A DNA stretch of 54,776 nt, from the NCBI GenBank assembly GCA_034429475.1, contig DAOUGD010000045.1, positions 1 through 54,776 on the forward strand. The letters are read 5' to 3'. This DNA is from JAKQHY01 sp034429475 (GTDB taxonomy: Bacteria > Chloroflexota > Anaerolineae > B4-G1 > SLSP01). A model generated the notes under the pieces. It was not told where the DNA came from. It made no database searches and was given only the letters and a program-made list of their open reading frames with translations. Below are positions 42,808 through 49,595 of this stretch, piece after piece. The number at the start of each line of letters is the position of its first letter. Within the stretch, counting starts at the first letter, position 1. A program made the position numbers and the translations under genes.

Positions 42808-42957
42808 AATCCGCCGAAGTTATCCCACGCGGGCGCGGCGGGCGCGGGGGCGTGGGGTGAGGGAGCCGCAGCTCCGGCAGGGGTTTTACCGGATAGCACT
42901 TTCGCCGGTTTCTGCGCTAGTGACTTGGTAAAGCCGCTGCCGCAACCGCGGCGGGGC
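42808..42957 (-). promoter_or_regulatory. Multi-branched structured leader (copy C)
   Basis: Minus orientation: CCGCCG, conserved CGGUUGCGGC, a longer hairpin (GGCAG/CTGCC with UUUUACC/GGUAAA and a branched tip), a UNCG hairpin GGAGC(UGCG)GCUCC (42862-42875), CUCACCCC, the CCACGC/GCGTGG hairpin, then CGGCGG closing on CCGCCG. It ends about 45 bases before the start at 42766. The loop UGCG in place of UACG is also a UNCG tetraloop. Only four bases separate it from the preceding terminator. Confidence 0.72.
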
Positions 42958-42961
42958 ATAA

Positions 42962-43018
42962 AAAAAGAGACCGTGGCGTTTTGGGCCCTGGTCTCTTTTT
43001 GAACTGGGACCGTAGTCC
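42962..43018 (-). terminator. UNCG hairpin plus terminator
   Basis: GGAC(UACG)GUCC at 43007-43018 on the minus strand, then CAGUUC, then a hairpin AAAAAGAGACC (42962-42972) with GGTCTCTTTTT (42990-43000) followed by UUUAUG. The stem GGAC/GUCC is a compensated variant of GGGC/GCCC. It lies 24 bases downstream of the stop at 43043. Confidence 0.85.
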
Positions 43019-43042
43019 GAGAAGGGCTTAACCCACGTTGAT

Positions 43043-43255
43043 TTAACACGCCAACATCCAGGTGTACGGCGTGGCGTCGCCGCCGCGCCCCACCAGGCTG
43101 TGGAGCAGGTCTTGCACCCGGCTGCCCAGGCTGGCTGGCTCCGGTTGTTCCGGCGTCTCGCCCCAGGCTTCCAGGTCTTTCAGCCATTGCTCGTAGCGGC
43201 GCTGAAGCGCCGCGATGATGTGCTTGATTTCTTTGCGATTGGTAGTGGCGGCCAT
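43043..43255 (-). CDS. Unknown small protein, 70 aa
   Basis: A helical protein (KHIIAALQRRYEQWLKDLEAW). It is a base or two after the stop of the next gene and ends just before a block terminator. Function unknown. Confidence 0.6.
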   Translation of the reverse strand: MAATTNRKEIKHIIAALQRRYEQWLKDLEAWGETPEQPEPASLGSRVQDLLHSLVGRGGDATPYTWMLAC

Positions 43256-43256
43256 C

Positions 43257-43796
43257 TCAGTCCTCCGCGGCTTCCAGGAAGTGCCGGACGCAAGCCCGCC
43301 AGCTACCGGGGTAGCCGGTGATGCGGGGGCGGGGAGCGGGCCGCGTGTACTGCGCGATGACCGTGTTGATCACCACGACCCGTCCGCGCCGGGCGTCCTG
43401 GCGGTGAATCTCCAGGACATAACGCAGGGCCGGATCGTAGGGCACGCGGAAGTCAGCCACGGGCCGCCAATCCGGGTGCGACTCGGAGTAATCGCTATGG
43501 CGTTGCGCGAGTAACGCCCGGTAAATCGCGTGGTACGGCTGGCGGCGCGCTTGCCGCGTCACGTATTTCCGGTAGTAGCAGAGGGGTGTTACCGAGCGGC
43601 GCCGCACTCTTGGCAGGGCGGCCAGCGCGGCCAATTCGGCGTCGCGTTGCGCCAGGCGCTCTTGTTCCCGCCGCACGTCGGCCAGCAGGGCCAGGTCATC
43701 CAGCGTCATTCCGCCGGGGAGATGGACAGCGCAAGCGATTTCGTAGGGAAACGGCGCCGCCGGTTCTGCGGCGGTGGGTGAATTGAATTCAAACAT
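43257..43796 (-). CDS. Unknown protein, 179 aa
   Basis: A central coiled stretch DVRREQERLAQRDAELAALAAL and a basic LPRVRRRSVTPLCYYRKYVTRQARRQ segment. AGGAGGCTGACA precedes the start. No family recognised. Confidence 0.65.
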   Translation of the reverse strand: MFEFNSPTAAEPAAPFPYEIACAVHLPGGMTLDDLALLADVRREQERLAQRDAELAALAALPRVRRRSVTPLCYYRKYVTRQARRQPYHAIYRALLAQRHSDYSESHPDWRPVADFRVPYDPALRYVLEIHRQDARRGRVVVINTVIAQYTRPAPRPRITGYPGSWRACVRHFLEAAED

Positions 43797-43830
43797 TGTC
43801 AGCCTCCTAGCTGTAGTCTGTGTTGATAGC

Positions 43831-43884
43831 CAGGTAAGCCGCGTAGTGGCTCCGTTGCCGGAGCAGCCACGCGGCTCTCCGGCA
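43831..43884 (-). promoter_or_regulatory. Leader hairpin before 43257-43796
   Basis: GGAGAGCCGCGTGG pairs with CCACTACGCGGCTTACC on the minus strand with the inner GCTCCG/CGGAGC stem. It lies about 35 bases before the ATG. Confidence 0.6.
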
Positions 43885-43893
43885 GGATTAAGA

Positions 43894-44109
43894 TTATGGG
43901 GCTTTGCGCCAGCCTTTGCGGGCGGCGTAAGCGTGTAAGCGCCGTTCCAGATCGGCGCGGTCGGCGGTCAAGGCCAGGGCGGGCGCGCCGAAGCGCTTGA
44001 GGCAGCCATTGGGCTTCCTGAAGTACACGCCCCAATTGCGGTCGCCGATGCCGGTAGACAGGAACAGCCCCCGACCCTGGGTGTCGTAGTAGAGCAGGGT
44101 GTCGCTCAT
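43894..44109 (-). CDS. Unknown protein, 71 aa
   Basis: A small beta-rich protein (LLYYDTQGRGLFLSTGIG...). Its ATG (AAAATGAGC) lies just after the preceding small membrane gene. Family unknown. Confidence 0.6.
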   Translation of the reverse strand: MSDTLLYYDTQGRGLFLSTGIGDRNWGVYFRKPNGCLKRFGAPALALTADRADLERRLHAYAARKGWRKAP

Positions 44110-44114
44110 TTTTA

Positions 44115-44294
44115 CTACGCAGAACGTACTTTACCGTCGGCAGCCCAGGCCAGCACGACGGCCAATGACAGGCCGAGCGCCGTGATACCGGCGGGGAGTG
44201 GCTGCTGCCACCCCCAGGCCAGCAACGGGCCGGCGCAACCGAGCAGGACGCCGCCAATGATACTGAGCAGGGTCAGTCGGGTCAAGGTGCGCAT
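44115..44294 (-). CDS. Small two-TM membrane protein, 59 aa
   Basis: From the ATG at 44294, preceded by GGAGG with good spacing: MRTLTRLTLLSIIGGVLLGC is a lipobox-like or membrane start, followed by a second hydrophobic segment ITALGLSLAVVLAWAAD. It overlaps the last 164 bases of 44131-44601 in another frame. Both cannot be equally constrained; this one has a strong start signal and a convincing membrane profile. Confidence 0.55.
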   Translation of the reverse strand: MRTLTRLTLLSIIGGVLLGCAGPLLAWGWQQPLPAGITALGLSLAVVLAWAADGKVRSA

Positions 44295-44601
44295 AGGTGT
44301 GCCTCCAGATTTCGGTCAAGTTGACGATCATGGTGTGGGCCACGGCAGCCGGGATGCGGCGCTGCTGATACTCAGCCAGCGCCCAGGTGAAGTGCGTGGA
44401 TACCCGGCAGCACGTCGAGACCGGGCGATATTGCAGGCCGCCCACGATGTAATCGTCATCAGGAGCAGCGAGCCACAATTCGCAGCCCGCCTCCTGCCAG
44501 TACATAGTATCGCCGCGCCGGTACACCCGGTAGCCTTGCCGCCGGAGTTGGGCGCGGACGGCGCGCAGAACGCGCGTCGTGGGGGAAGTGGTGATAGTCA
44601 T
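44131..44601 (-). CDS. Unknown protein, 156 aa
   Basis: The start at 44601 overlaps the upstream stop (ATGA). The first 110 residues look like a real soluble domain (DDDYIVGGLQYRPV and FTWALAEYQQ). The C-terminal 50 residues, rich in Arg and Ala, coincide with the antisense-free overlap of the membrane protein at 44115-44294, so they may be read-through after a lost stop. Confidence 0.6.
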   Translation of the reverse strand: MTITTSPTTRVLRAVRAQLRRQGYRVYRRGDTMYWQEAGCELWLAAPDDDYIVGGLQYRPVSTCCRVSTHFTWALAEYQQRRIPAAVAHTMIVNLTEIWRHTYAHLDPTDPAQYHWRRPARLRRPVAGLGVAAATPRRYHGARPVIGRRAGLGCRR

Positions 44602-44915
44602 ACGGGTTTTCCTTTGTAGGGGGAAATGGTGAAGCGATAGAGTCCCTGCCAGCCACCCCGGCGGCGGGACGTAACAATGTCGGGGGACGATACCTGGTAA
44701 TCTTGCTCGAGGATGTAATCCAGGAGTTGTTCCCAGGTCATCCCATTGCGCGGCGGGCGAAAGGTCGCGTCGTCCGGCCACTGCACCTGCCACTCCGGGT
44801 CTTTAGCCATTGTGGCGGCGAACAGGAAGTCGAACGCCTTTTCCGGGTCGCGCCCCGGCCACCAGAGTTGCACCATAAAGGCGGGCGGGGGTGTAGTTGA
44901 GGGATTAGTCGCCAT
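44598..44915 (-). CDS. Unknown protein, 105 aa
   Basis: A soluble protein with MVQLWWPGRDPEKAFDFLF near the start and a helical end. Start at 44915 follows GGAGGCTCTCA. It overlaps the next gene by ATGA. Confidence 0.65.
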   Translation of the reverse strand: MATNPSTTPPPAFMVQLWWPGRDPEKAFDFLFAATMAKDPEWQVQWPDDATFRPPRNGMTWEQLLDYILEQDYQVSSPDIVTSRRRGGWQGLYRFTISPYKGKPV

Positions 44916-44960
44916 TGAGAGCCTCCAGGGTAAAGCGAAATTGCATCCCGCAGGATGCAA

Positions 44961-45653
44961 TTAGGCGGTAGCCATTGCTTGCGCCACGGCCCAGCGGGAG
45001 TCGCTGAAGCGGGCGTACCAGAGGTGTTGCCGAACCGACCAATGGAAGCCGTGGGCCTTCAGCCGGGCCAGTATGTCGGGAGCGGGCTTGGCAGAAAAGC
45101 GGATTTCCACGCCGTCCATTTCCTGGTTGTGGGCCACGACGATGCCGGCGGCATTCCCTGGATTCTGCGCTTCAGCGGGGGCCGGGGCAGCGCCGGTTGT
45201 GAGGTAACACTGCATCGTCGCGCGGATGCGTTCCAGGATGGGGGCGAGGGCGCGCTCGCGCTCCTCCACGCTCCACCCACCGGCCTTGCCGATCCCCTGG
45301 CCTTTGGCGATGATTTGGCCCTGGTATTCCAGGTGCCAGTTGTAACGGGGCGGGTTGCCCAACCACGTCACACCGGCGGCGCAAGCCGCGGCGGGGGCGC
45401 TGAATGTCGGGCGCACGGTGCGCCCTTCGTGGTTGACCTGGTGTTCACCGTTCCACCCGTAGTCGCGGTTGACGACCAGGGTGAACTCGCCGTTACGGGC
45501 GACGCCCTCCCAATGAGCGGGGGCGTAGTAGTCGGTCATTGCGTCGGATTGATCGGGGTGGTAATCGTAGACCGTCCATTCGGGGTCAGCGCGCAGGGCT
45601 TCGGCCAACGCCGCCGTGCCGCGCGCGCGTTCGTAGTAGTTGGCGGTACTCAT
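44961..45653 (-). CDS. Unknown protein, 230 aa, with plasmid-type C-terminal domain
   Basis: The C-terminal 50 residues (GVEIRFSAKPAPDILARLKA, then HGFHWSVRQHLWYARFSD) match a small domain common in plasmid and conjugative proteins, where a short helix-strand unit ends in FxW...WYA. The N-terminal part has a WTVYDYHPDQ-like segment and a central beta-rich part. Role unknown. Confidence 0.65.
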   Translation of the reverse strand: MSTANYYERARGTAALAEALRADPEWTVYDYHPDQSDAMTDYYAPAHWEGVARNGEFTLVVNRDYGWNGEHQVNHEGRTVRPTFSAPAAACAAGVTWLGNPPRYNWHLEYQGQIIAKGQGIGKAGGWSVEERERALAPILERIRATMQCYLTTGAAPAPAEAQNPGNAAGIVVAHNQEMDGVEIRFSAKPAPDILARLKAHGFHWSVRQHLWYARFSDSRWAVAQAMATA

Positions 45654-46057
45654 CGGGTCATCTCCGTGAAAGTGATCAAGGGGGCCGGTTGCCAGTAAGC
45701 TACCGGGTCAGTCCAGAAGGCGTGTTCGCAGCTTTCGCTGCAAAACTTTACGCCTTGGTAGCGGTCAATCCACGCCGGATCAATTCCCTGGTCTTTAGTC
45801 CAGGGATCGGCCGCATCGTCATCAGCAACGATGTGGCCATCGCAATCAGCGTCGAATAACTCACCGCAGACGCAGCACTGCTCGATGTGATCGGGCAGCA
45901 CGCGCAGGTGCTCTTGCAAGAACCAGATCACGCTGAAAGCGGCGCGGGGCGTCAAAGCGGGCTGATCGGCCAGCGTCATTCCATCCGGCAGATCGCCGCC
46001 GGTGAGCATGGTCATAAATTCCTGGATTTGCTCCAGGGTGATACGTGGGTTGGACAT
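45650..46057 (-). CDS. Zn-finger protein, 135 aa
   Basis: CCVCGELFDADC and VKFCSESCEHAF make a four-cysteine zinc finger in the second half, similar to small plasmid zinc-ribbon proteins. It overlaps the next gene by ATGA. AGGTAATTACT precedes the start at 46057. Confidence 0.68.
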   Translation of the reverse strand: MSNPRITLEQIQEFMTMLTGGDLPDGMTLADQPALTPRAAFSVIWFLQEHLRVLPDHIEQCCVCGELFDADCDGHIVADDDAADPWTKDQGIDPAWIDRYQGVKFCSESCEHAFWTDPVAYWQPAPLITFTEMTR

Positions 46058-46067
46058 AGTAATTACC

Positions 46068-46289
46068 TCAAGGCTTGAAAACAGTGTCGTCGTAGATGAT
46101 CGCCAGACATTCACCGTCGGGCCAAGACCACACGCCGACGGCACGGGGATAGAGAACATTATAGTTAATCTGGGCGTACAGGGCTTGGGCCGCCGTCAAC
46201 GCGGCATCCCACTCCGTAAAGCCGGGATCGGCGGGGTCGGGATCGCTCAGTTGCCCAACCTGGTACTTAGGTTCAGATTTTTCAGGCAT
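46068..46289 (-). CDS. Unknown small protein, 73 aa
   Basis: A small soluble protein starting MPEKSEPKYQVGQLSDPDPA. Start at 46289 follows AGGAGGTTATTA. First gene after a tetraloop/terminator module. Confidence 0.6.
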   Translation of the reverse strand: MPEKSEPKYQVGQLSDPDPADPGFTEWDAALTAAQALYAQINYNVLYPRAVGVWSWPDGECLAIIYDDTVFKP

Positions 46290-46316
46290 TAATAACCTCC
46301 TAGGGGTATATGGTAA

Positions 46317-46373
46317 AAGAGCCTGGTCAATTTGCACTGACCAGGCTCTTGGTTATAACGATGGCCGTAGCCA
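46317..46373 (-). terminator. UNCG hairpin plus terminator
   Basis: UGGC(UACG)GCCA at 46362-46373 on the minus strand, then UCGUUAUAACC, then a 13-bp perfect hairpin AAGAGCCTGGTCA (46317-46329) with 46338-46350, followed by UUACC. It separates the block ending near 46617 from that starting at 46289. Confidence 0.8.
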
Positions 46374-46549
46374 ATTTTGCCGGCCAGTGTATCGGACCGG
46401 CGGCGATATATGGTGTTGTGTAACCTGGCAGCCAGCCCATGCAGGACAGCGCGAAGCATAGTCTTGGTACTGCACCGAGCGGGCCAGGCGTAGCCAGCCA
46501 AGCTGGTATAACAGCCGGGTATTTTCCCTAACCCGTCTGGTAGAGTGTT

Positions 46550-46592
46550 GGCGGCGCCGCCAGCGCGTGACTTACGCGCTGGCGGGGGGGGC
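46550..46592 (-). terminator. Strong GC hairpin after 46617-47618
   Basis: CCGCCAGCGCG (46558-46568) pairs perfectly with CGCGCTGGCGG (46576-46586) around a 7-base loop, extended by GGCGCC outer pairs. There is no U-run. About 240 bases with no gene separate this from the tetraloop module at 46362. Confidence 0.6.
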
Positions 46593-46616
46593 GCCGCTGG
46601 AATTGTCGTTACCCGA

Positions 46617-47618
46617 TTAGAACGGAATGGGTTCGCTGCTGCCGGCTTTCGCGGCCTGCAACGCCTTGATCGCGGCCTCGGCCTGCGCTTTAACGGTGGC
46701 GTGACCCGGCTTGTCGCCGCACCAGTCTACCGTGGCCTTCAGCGCCCCTTCGTCGCCGGCGTCGTACAACGTCCGAATCGTACCACCTGGGTACTTCTGG
46801 GACTTGAACGGCAACGCCGCGGTGTAGGGGTCGGTGGCCGACACGATGGCCGGGCCAGCGGGCAGGGCGGACACAGCGGGCTTGGCGACCGGCGCGGGCG
46901 CGGCTTCGGCTTCTTCCGTGCCGGGCACTTCGCCGTCACCGTTAGGGCCGCCCTTGGTGGCCTTCCAGGCTTCGCGCCAGGTCTTGAACTCTTCGTAGCG
47001 CGTCTCGATGTCATCAGCAATGGCGTCGCCCACGTAGTCGCGGTCGGGGTCCAGGTCTTTGACCAACGCGATGGGGGTGGCGTAGTTCTGGTTGGCACCA
47101 CTGCCCACCAGGCGGGTTTCGCCCATCTGCAACTGCATCCCGAAGTACGCGCCGCTGGCCTGGCCTTTGGTGTTCTTGTTGACGGCCTGCTTGTGCGCCT
47201 TGATGGCGTCGCTGACCTCTTTCGAGTTCGTGCCGGTGGCGGTGATCATCGCCGGGCCGTGGTAAGCGCCGTCGTCGCCCTTGAAGTAGCCGACGACCTG
47301 CAACTTGCCACGCGCGCCCTCCACGTAGTCGTGGATGCGGTTGCCGTCTTTGATCCACGCGAAGCGCGTGACGACGGGGGCGAAGGTCAACTTGTCCGCC
47401 ACGAACACGGGCGTCGCGTCGCCGCTGCGGAAGCAGAGGTTGGCGATCTCGCTGCCTGCGAGGGCCGCACCGAACGCCTCGGCGTAGTCCGCCACCAGCG
47501 CGAACTTGCCGTTTTTGGCGCGCGGGTCGAGGTTCTGGCCATTGTTGACGACCTGGACGAACGGGAACGAAGGCCCGTCCGAATCCTTAATCGGGTTCTC
47601 ACGATCTTTCCAAGACAT
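46617..47618 (-). CDS. Candidate ssDNA-binding/recombination protein with SSB-like C-terminal tip, 333 aa
   Basis: The globular part (residues 1-240) is not a family I can name with confidence. The protein ends with a Pro/Ala-rich flexible linker, a second small domain, and the terminal residues SSEPIPF, closely resembling the DIPF tip by which single-stranded DNA-binding proteins recruit partners. In a replicon carrying a clamp, RuvB and primase this suggests an ssDNA-binding or annealing role (inference). It starts at 47618 after AGGAGATACTT. Confidence 0.55.
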   Translation of the reverse strand: MSWKDRENPIKDSDGPSFPFVQVVNNGQNLDPRAKNGKFALVADYAEAFGAALAGSEIANLCFRSGDATPVFVADKLTFAPVVTRFAWIKDGNRIHDYVEGARGKLQVVGYFKGDDGAYHGPAMITATGTNSKEVSDAIKAHKQAVNKNTKGQASGAYFGMQLQMGETRLVGSGANQNYATPIALVKDLDPDRDYVGDAIADDIETRYEEFKTWREAWKATKGGPNGDGEVPGTEEAEAAPAPVAKPAVSALPAGPAIVSATDPYTAALPFKSQKYPGGTIRTLYDAGDEGALKATVDWCGDKPGHATVKAQAEAAIKALQAAKAGSSEPIPF

Positions 47619-47640
47619 AAGTATCTCCTAAGTGTGTTAC

Positions 47641-47703
47641 CCAGGAGCGCAGCTACGGCGCAGCGCCGGCTTCCCCACCGGGAAGCGCCGTAGCACGTTC
47701 CCA
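47641..47703 (-). promoter_or_regulatory. Long leader hairpin before 46617-47618
   Basis: GTGCTACGGCGC pairs with GCGCCGTAGCTGC on the minus strand, with CTTCCC/GGGAAG type pairs inside, about 20-80 bases before the ATG. The conserved outer/inner organisation links it to the other leader hairpins. Confidence 0.65.
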
Positions 47704-48004
47704 GGGGGATGTCGGGGTAACCGCCCCGTAGCGGTTTAAAACAAAAAACAGCAGCTACCACACAGGGGCGCGCGGCGGTGCGCCGCTCTCACCAACGGGA
47801 GACGGCGGTACGCCGGCGCTACTCAGGGGAAGTGCCGCGCCAGGCGCGGCAGAGTGAGTGCTGTGGGTGCTGCTGTACGCAGGTAATAGCCGCAGAGCTG
47901 GCGGCGGTGATCAACAGTGGGACGGCTCTCACGCCCCATTGGATGCGGCCTAACCCGGAAATGGGGGCAGAGTCGGCAGGCAGGCAGGTGGGGAGAGCGG
48001 CCCA
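47704..48004 (-). other. Non-coding, hairpin-rich stretch
   Basis: No gene. The minus strand folds locally: ACCGC...GCGGT at about 47720, several short GC stems and a GTGCC-type palindrome around 47835-47850 (TGCCGCGCC/GGCGCGGCA). A run of T around 47742-47750 (UUUUUUGUUUU) follows a possible weak stem and could end a transcript. Confidence 0.45.
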
Positions 48005-48420
48005 AGGTGAAAAACAGCCCGGCGGTGCGTCGCCGGAACTGATCAGGTCATTCCCAACGGGACGCACGACCGGGTGAAGCCATGGGGCAATGGCCCACCA
48101 GGTTAATCCGGGTGGGCCCACCGCGTCAGCTAACTATCAGGCTGCTCCGCGCCTGACAGAGGAGGGCGTCACCCACAGCCGAAGCTGCGGATGCTTAGTC
48201 ATCAGGTCAGGGGAGCCGCCCGGTTTGTCGCCGGGTATCCAATGCGGATACCCAGGGTTAAGTGCAGCAGCCGTGAGCTGTGCTCACGGCGCTGCGGTGC
48301 ATATAGCTCTAAGTATGCGTTTGTTAAGGTTCCCGGCCTTACTTCTGTAATGCCGGGGGCAGCTCCGCAGCCTTGATGACGCTGCCCAACGTGGGCCGTA
48401 GCCCTGGGGCATTGCTCGGT
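48005..48420 (-). ncRNA. Candidate structured ncRNA of about 400 nt
   Basis: On the minus strand, 5' to 3': GGGC(UACG)GCCC (48393-48404), GGGCAGC/GCTGCCC (48357-48387), CCCGGC/GCCGGG, a perfect GCCGTGAGC/GCTCACGGC hairpin, a perfect GGGTATCC/GGATACCC hairpin, a CCGCAGC(UUCG)GCUGUGG hairpin (48173-48190), GGCCCACC/GGTGGGCC, and finally CCGGCG/CGCCGG followed by GCUGUUUUUC (about 48010-48037), a Rho-independent terminator. Frames through it show no protein-like sequence. It does not match tmRNA, RNase P, 6S or group II intron signatures known to me. Confidence 0.5.
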
Positions 48421-48551
48421 CTAGCTGGTGGCGTAGCCCCGGCCTGGCGACTACCAGGTAATCGCCAGGCCGCGACCGCGCCGCCGGGGGGAGAGAACGG
48501 TAGCAGTCAGGGAGGAGGACTGACTGCTACCGGGAACTGGGGCCGCAGCCC
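48421..48551 (-). promoter_or_regulatory. UGCG hairpin, terminator and multi-branched leader (copy E, partial)
   Basis: GGGC(UGCG)GCCC at 48540-48551, CAGUUCC, then a 13-bp hairpin CGGTAGCAGTCAG (48498-48510 with 48520-48532). Seven bases later starts CGGUCGCGGCCUGGCGAUUACCUGGUAGUCGCCAGGCC (written here as the conserved core plus its hairpin; 48444-48480 region), then GGGGCUACGCC. Its closing stem is not clear, so I call this copy partial. Confidence 0.55.
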
Positions 48552-48719
48552 GCAGTGGGTGACGATCAGACACTTGACCCGGCGCTGAGTCGTCACCGCA
48601 GGTGCAGGAGGAGGAACGGAGCATGTAGCCCCAGGTACGGGGTCAGCGTACCGGGGCGCAGGTCAGGGCTGAGGAGGTGGCAGCCCCTGGCTAAAACGCG
48701 GACGATGCCGCGCCTTAGC
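48552..48719 (-). other. Non-coding, hairpin-rich stretch
   Basis: No gene. GGTGACGA/TCGTCACC (about 48559-48597) encloses a 22-base loop; GGCTAA/TTAGCC encloses CGCGG/CCGCG at 48690-48720. These lie between leader copies D and E. Confidence 0.45.
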
Positions 48720-48840
48720 CAGAGACTGCCGCCACTCGGCCTGCGACCAACTCCGTGCCTGCTCCCAACCCACGCATGGGGCCGTAGCCCCGGTCAACGG
48801 TCTACCGACGTAAACCGCTGGCCGCGACTACGGGAGCCGG
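48720..48840 (-). promoter_or_regulatory. Multi-branched structured leader (copy D)
   Basis: Minus orientation: GCTCCC, UAGUCGCGGCC core, a hairpin GGTCA.ACGGT with UUAC/GUA at its tip, GGGGC(UACG)GCCCC (48778-48791), AUGCGUGGGUU, then GGGAGC closing on GCTCCC. Five to six bases separate it from the terminator at 48847. Confidence 0.6.
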
Positions 48841-48846
48841 TGGGCT

Positions 48847-48873
48847 GGGGCGCCGGCCGGATACCGGCGCCCC
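48847..48873 (-). terminator. GC-hairpin terminator after khpA
   Basis: GGGGCGCCGG (48847-48856) pairs perfectly with CCGGCGCCCC (48864-48873). There is no U-run, so it may act as a stable 3' end hairpin rather than a canonical terminator. No UNCG hairpin lies between it and the khpA stop. Confidence 0.65.
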
Positions 48874-48887
48874 ACCGGAGTTAACGC

Positions 48888-49163
48888 CTACTCCACCAAT
48901 TCGACGCTGGCGCGCATTTCGTGCTTGGCAGCGAGCAGACCGGCCAGGGTGCGGATGGCGTTGATGGTGCGCCCTTGCTTGCCGATGATGCGGCCCATGT
49001 CGTCAGGATGTAAGGTCAGGGTGACCTCCACTTTCTCTTGCTGCGTCTGCGCGTCCACATTCATCGCAGCCGAGACCGTGACCTCGTCCGGGTGATCGGC
49101 GAGGGCTTTGACGATGCCCTCCACCAAATTGCCAATTTGTATCTGCACTGGGTTGACGTTCAT
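48888..49163 (-). CDS. khpA: KH-domain RNA-binding protein, KhpA-like
   Basis: A 91-residue single KH domain protein with the GxxG loop GKQG (61-64) in GRIIGKQGRTINAIRTL and an N-terminal helix (LVEGIVKALADHPDEV), as in KhpA/YlqC. KhpA proteins bind many transcripts and small RNAs, usually with KhpB. Here it is carried on an accessory element, directly upstream of a 1.27-kb non-coding, hairpin-rich region. GGAGGTTACAATCA precedes the start. Role on these RNAs is inference. Confidence 0.88.
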   Translation of the reverse strand: MNVNPVQIQIGNLVEGIVKALADHPDEVTVSAAMNVDAQTQQEKVEVTLTLHPDDMGRIIGKQGRTINAIRTLAGLLAAKHEMRASVELVE

Positions 49164-49595
49164 TGATTGTAACCTCCTGGGTAAACTTAACGTCGTAAAA
49201 CTATGCTGCTAAACTAGGGCGTACAACGGGCCTTGTATGGCGCTTCTGCACCCCAAACTACCCCCAAACCCCCGTTTTTCAGGGGTGGATCTCACTTGAA
49301 AAACGTCGCAAAACGTTTTTAGGATCAGTTATCTACTGTCATATAATTATGACCGAGTATTACATATTGTGAAATATGGATTGTATCAAGCTTCTACCGC
49401 ATCCCCCTCTATGTCCTCAGTCACTCTGCCCATAGCCGGCCCTGCTCATACGGCGGGATGTCGGCCGGCGACCGCGCCAGCGGCAAGACGCGCCGCCGCC
49501 GGTCACGGATCGGACGCGGTTTGTGTGCGGGGCGCGGCCGCAGCAATCCCGGCCACAGTTCGCCCTGGCAATAGGCCCCTGGCGCAGCCGCCGCT
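49164..49595. other. Intergenic region, AT-rich centre
   Basis: No gene found in 430 bases. The centre (49300-49375) is AT-rich, unlike its surroundings. An inverted repeat AAAAACG/CGTTTTT lies at about 49294-49321. GTCATATAATTATGAC at about 49338-49353 is a perfect 16-base palindrome and a possible operator or promoter region for the leftward khpA transcript. CCCCCAAACCCCCG/CAGGGGTGG gives a weak hairpin near 49260-49290. Confidence 0.45.

Noticed and set aside
46340..46501. Short minus-strand open frame through the terminator
   Set aside because: It crosses the terminator hairpin and lacks a good start.
46545..47693. Long plus-strand open frame (382 codons) opposite 46617-47618
   Set aside because: Gly/Arg/Val-rich antisense composition with no domain; the minus-strand gene has a good ribosome binding site and an SSB-like end.
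48005..48420. tmRNA, RNase P RNA or group II intron for the 400-nt structured RNA
   Set aside because: I find no tmRNA tag or acceptor, no GAGGAAAGUCC-type P4, and no domain V. The identity stays open.
48090..48884. Plus-strand open frames in the non-coding locus
   Set aside because: They run through perfect hairpins, show no protein-like composition and have no ribosome binding site.
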